From contig JADDOH010002624.1 of assembly GCA_016648135.1 (NCBI GenBank), forward strand, positions 1 through 64,000: 64,000 nucleotides of DNA. The letters are read 5' to 3'. The notes beneath the pieces were generated by a model. It did not search any database, was not told the DNA's origin, and saw only the letters and a program-made list of their open reading frames with translations. The stretch is from Agrypnia vestita. Lineage: Eukaryota; Arthropoda; Insecta; Trichoptera; Phryganeidae. A program made the position numbers and the translations under genes. Positions 50,501 through 56,500 of this stretch are shown here, piece by piece (position 1 is the first letter of the stretch; each line of letters starts with the position of its first letter).

Positions 50501-53500
50501 ATACGAAAATCTGAGCCAATAATCAACAGTCTTCTGGTTTGTGTCTTCTAGGGTTTCTGCATTTCAACATTTCTGGCCGACGTTTCGGACACTGCAATGG
50601 GATCCGAAACGTCGGCCAGAAAGGTCGTAATAATACGGCATAATTCCCAAGAAGATACAAATCAGAAGATTCTGAGTGGCCGTGAAAACCTAAGAACAAT
50701 CCACCAACAATTTTATGGCGTAAAAATGTCATTGGGTATTATTGGTAAAACAGAATCGCCACTACGCGAAAGCTTGGAAAATCTGAAAACAGCGTCATAA
50801 ATGATATGTGACACCCCTATACTCGTATTGTTATATACGTTTAATGTCAAAGCATGTAATTCTGTATATAAAAATTGTCACTTTGTATTTGTATTTGAAA
50901 ATAAAGTGCGGTTTATTGTATGAAATATCAAAATGACACCCCTTGTTGGGTATTAATTTTGCATTCCTTTATAATTCATTGAAAAGCGGAGGAAAAATTG
51001 ATTTTTGCAAGAAAGAAAAAGCCAATAGAAATTAAGTCATCAACATTTTCAATAATGTATATTTATTCGATTTTTTATTGTTGATAAATATGGAAAACCA
51101 ACATGACGTATTGTCACATTTTTTGAGAGATAGTGAGTTAATTGAATGAATAATAGCTGATAATTAATAGTATTCGGAAGATTTGAGTTATTGTTGTACC
51201 GACAGTGAATGGTACCCACCGCTTACCCAGGACCGTTCTAAGAGCAAAAGCTTCTAAATCGGTCCTACTCAATCGTCTCCAGGTTGAAATTTTTTCTACT
51301 AACAGGCAGGACCGTGCCGCTCAGCACCGGTCGTATAAACCGTTGGGAAGCGGCACGGCCGCTCGATCAAAGCCATTCACTGTACCAACCTATTAGCGAT
51401 GGGTCCACTCTGTACTCACTACTACAATGTAGTACTACATTATATTGAAGTGCACACTTCGCACGTTTTGAAGTGTAGTGCACTCTACAAACTACAAACA
51501 CCAAAGTTATTGAATGCATAAACTTCAAATAGTACACTTCACTTCAAAGCGGACACTACAAAGTACACACACTTCAAAGTTGAAATATTTGGGAAGTAGA
51601 TAAATGAAGAAATCTCTGGAAACAGTAACAACCCCCCCCCATGGCTTAAAACATTTTGGGACCGAATAAAGAATTTTTTGAAGTTGATGTTGCTAAATGA
51701 AGAAATCTCTGGAAACTGTAACAACCCCCCCCCCCCCATGGTTTAAAAATTTTTTGGAATAAAGAAATCTGGCTGGTCGTCATTTATATATCGTCATTTA
51801 TCTTAAATATTTTTCTCGTTGACTTTTTTTATTTTTTTTAGCTCGCTATAAAAATAAAAATATTTACTTCACTAGCACTACATTTCGTAGTACTACAATT
51901 AGTTCACTTCATGTGTTTTTACTACAATTGTAGTGTACACTTTGTAGTCTTCAAACTAGTGAACGGGTGTGTGTTGTAGTCTTCATTTTGAAATGTAGTT
52001 TTTCCCTTCGCTATAAACTATAGATACGTCTCTATTATCAATAAACTTAATAAATATACATATAACAATGGCATATACAGTTTTTGCTGTTCCGACAAAC
52101 ATATTTTAATGGCCAACAATATGACACTCTCAGCTAAATGATATTTTGTAACAGAGGCAGTATATATGCGAGCTGCTGGGGCTGGCCGACAGCAATATCT
52201 TCTACGAGAACCTGAAGACGAGGGCGGCGGAGCAGGGCGGGGCGGAGGGCGCGGCGGCGCTGGAGAGCCTGGGGCTGCTGGACGAGAAGCCGGTCAAGAA
52301 GCTCGGCTCCCCGCTGGACACCCTCAGCCACTACCTGTCAAAGAGGCTGGCGTTGGGTAAGACATTTCCCAGACTTTATTTTCTATTCAGCCATATAAAA
52401 ATATTCAAAGAAAAACTACTCAAACCGGGTCAATCTAGGATGACCGTAAAATTCTGCGGCTGTGAATTTTAGTACCTTTGTAAGATATTAATGCAAAAAA
52501 TAATTAAATTGTGTAATTAATTGATACAAGACGTAGAGTTTTTTTTTGGGACTTGAAATTAAAACATAAAAGGTCAAACCATTGACCATCTCAGAAAAAA
52601 CATTGGTAGAGTAAAACTAATTTTTAAATTTTTTTGTATCCAGTTTAAAAATGACGGCCATTTGTGTTTTAATCCGTACGCTGTTTTTTATATATTAAGG
52701 CACCAATAATTTTATAAATTACTTAGCACTGGGTTATCTTAGGATTTGTAGGTGATCTGCATTGTGTTCAATATATTTTAGTCCATAAATTGTTATTAAG
52801 TCCCCACAACTTGCGTTTTTTTTATGAACTCTTTGTAGTCAAAGTTATTAGACGCGAATGAACAAATTTCAATTTTTATAGGATAATTTCTCAAATAAGG
52901 ATTTCAACATATATTCATTTATTTATTTTGTAAATAAATGTAAAAGAAATAGACTATTATTTTTTATATGCAGGGAAGGATGAACGTGATCTGGTGATAT
53001 TGCGACACTCCATAGGCATCATATGGCCAGACGGACGGAGAGAAGAGCGGGGAATAAACCTGGTGGTGTACGGAGACCTCGCTTCCAACGGAGGACACTC
53101 TGCTATGGCCAAGACTGTCGGCTTCCCCACCGGCATAGCCACCAAGATGATTCTGGATGGTAACCAACATCACAATAATTTTACTCTTATTGTATTGCGT
53201 CTGGTCGTATAGGTTTTTTTATAGTCACTTTTATAGTACTATTTTATAGTCACATTTACAAAGGTATAACCTTGTAACCTTTAAAGGTGTAGGTGTTAAC
53301 TGTAGTAAAATTTCAAATTATATGATTTTTTGTATATTATATTACTTTTTGATTTGTAATATCACGTTGTACAGACGTGTTGTCCTAAAAATATCCACGT
53401 GTAATCTTAAAATATCTGAGCGTATAATCCAAGCGTATAAATTCTTCGTCTTATCGAAACTCACAGCTAATCACTTTTATTATTATTTGTTTTTTCACCA

Positions 53501-56500
53501 ATTTTATCGTGCCAATAAATCAACGGATTATATTATACATACGACAATTAATAATAATTTTCAAGTACTTCAAGATAATGTCATGATTACTAATTACAAA
53601 ATATTTTAGGTAAAATTGCTTTTACATGAACTATTAAACAAGATTTCAAAACATGACAAACAATTGATTTTATTCGCTCAATTATTGGGAGATTGATAAA
53701 TCATGATAAATAATGGACTTGCGTGTACTATGTACGCGTGGTGAAAGTTATACTTTTTTGGAGGGATTGAGATAATTGGTATTTACATATTGGTTAAAAA
53801 TGTATATTAATACAATAACACGTTTTCAAGGGAGATGATAAATATAATTGATAGAACTTACACGTAGTTAAATTATTAATATTTGTTTTTGAAGTGGTAC
53901 AAATTAAACTATTGGTTTGTGATGGCTAAAAAATAGATAAATGTCTTTGAATCGACGTCTCACGATGATTCGAAGACATGTATCGCCGCAGCATTGTAGA
54001 TATACATATGATGCGATGAATCAAAAAACGTGTGCATTTTCAAAAAAGTCCAAGTGCCCACGTACTTTCATGTTTTATCGATTTTTGGCCTAAAACGCTT
54101 CCGTATTCAAAAGTTTTGAAACTATGCAACTTTGAAAGCCGCATTGAATGTCGAATGAATGAATGTGTTTTTTAATTTGAAATCAAATATCTGACAATTA
54201 CATCGTTTTTGCAAAAACGTCGACAATTATCTACATGAAATCCTAATACACACGTAAAATCGTAATTCAAACAGTCCTAATTTTCACTTCAATAACCAAT
54301 CATTCGTCACGTTTTGAATTGAGCAATTTTATGATTGGTCCTCGATTCAAAATGGTCGACGATATATAATTTATATTAGTGGAACACTTACTTCAAGTGA
54401 ATACATTTTTGACGGTTTAATGGATGCGCGCGCATTTCATTGTCTCGCTACACGCATTCCCGCTGCTTCCTGTTACATGCATACATAAGGTAAATAGAAC
54501 GAACACAGCTCTATATAAATTATCCAATTATTATTGTTATTAATTAAATTTTTACACCTAATGCGCCAAAAAAGTTAACTCGAAAATCAAGATCCATTCT
54601 GGTTTTATTTCGATGCATTCACATGCTCTGTGCAATAAAATAATAAGAAGAATCAACATAATCTTATCTTTATGCGTCATATGCCATTTATTAATTTATA
54701 TCATGTTAATTATTTGCTCACGAAAATTATATGCGGTATTTATTATATTAATTTACTTTTCCCAAGTATATTTAACATTTATAATAAAAGCCAATACCAA
54801 TTACAAAAAATGTGTCAATGTTATATAACGTTACTGTATATAATATAAAATATTTTTTTTCTATGTATCTTTTGCGTCTTTTGGTCTACATAGGTAATAA
54901 TTACAAAACATAACAATTATTATATATTTTTTTAAAGTCTAAATTATTCAGTATAAAATATTCAGGAATTATCATACTTTTTTTTATTCTCGCTGTTTTA
55001 AGGTTCTATTTTAAATATTTCTGTGGGAATCTTAGGTAAAAACGATTTAAAAAAAAATGACAATGAAATAAAATATATTTTAACTATAATATTTATATAA
55101 TTCAATCGTTTAAATTAATACTCGTAAAAATGAGATAAACCTGTGCCCATCCCATTCATTATGGGAAATAGTCATCAGAATTATATTTTAAAATGAAATG
55201 TAGCACCAATTTTAATGGGGTACCTACCCAATTAATAAAAATGTAAATTGTAAAAATGAATTAAATAATTGGAATTTCAAAAACTCAAAAGCTTTTATAA
55301 ACCACAAAAATTGTTTTACAAACATCTACTTGATTTGATACCATTGTCTTACTGTATTCACTATCACAGATATTAATAATAACTTCTCAGAATTTTCAAA
55401 AAATATTTAAGACAGACTTTTTAAAAAAGAAATTACGTCGATATTTTACATATACATTAAAGAGGACTTAGATAAGACAATTTCAAATTGTTAGAAATCA
55501 AAAAGACCCACAACACTCAATAAAATAAATTTAATTGTCAATTAAATTTAATAAAAAAAATATTTTTTAATTAATTCACCAAAGAAATCCTGTTCCTCTG
55601 TCAGACTCCACCTTTGAATTCTTTAAAAATTTCCTTTATGAAAGTTGTTGTCCGTCTGTCTTGAAGATGACGCAGTGGTATCGAAATCGGTAGATGTTTA
55701 AATGTGTTTCATCTAAAGTTTATTAGTTTTTTGAAACGCATAAATGTTTTAAAGATAAGTGGATTTTTATACACATTTCTTATTGAATCACCTAATTTGG
55801 GATGACATTTATTTTATGCTTTGTGTATTTCAAATATTATATCCCAGTATTGATAAAGAAATTTTTTTCAAATTAACTTTGTGGCATCATTTTATAAATA
55901 AAATAATGAAAAATTTGTCTTAACCACACTTAAATATTGTTTAAAAAAATTCAACATGTTTCGGGAGCGATGATTCCTTCATCAGGACAATGAATGTAGT
56001 GAAATTAATGATCAAATATACACAGATTTGGTTATGTGGTAATAATTTATTAAAATTAAGTAGCTTATTGGTCTTGTGGTTAGGACACTGGCCTCGTGAT
56101 CCAAAGGTTGCGGGTTCGATCCTCACTCCAGACTAGCAAGTTAGTCCTATTTTCATAGTACAAGCGCTTAGCTTAGTTTGAAAATAGTAAGAATATTGAT
56201 GTGACACGTATTCCGTGTTCACATCTCTATTTTAAAAAAAAAAAAAAAATTACAAAGGTATAATGTAATTACTTTGTACCTAGTCAAACTACTTTTTTTA
56301 GTTAAGGAGCTAATTTAACGTTTATGGCTGTGATGTGGGTAAAAAAAATTAAGTTTACAAAAAACTATATCACTTAAGAGCTTGGACGTTTACAGCACAT
56401 AAAGATATCGCATTGAGATGTCCGAAACCGTACATAACTCATTTATAGTATTTTGAGTTTTGGATGCTTTCTGCATAACTATGTCCAGTTATAAGATTGC

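Noticed and set aside
52166..52360. 64-codon Gly/Arg-rich frame over AASS exon 6
   Set aside because: It is the wrong frame of a GC-rich exon; the frame starting at 52161 joins both neighbouring exons in phase.
56058..56130. Functional tRNA gene
   Set aside because: A and B boxes are present, but there is no full cloverleaf acceptor pairing and the sequence continues into a SINE body with an A tail.
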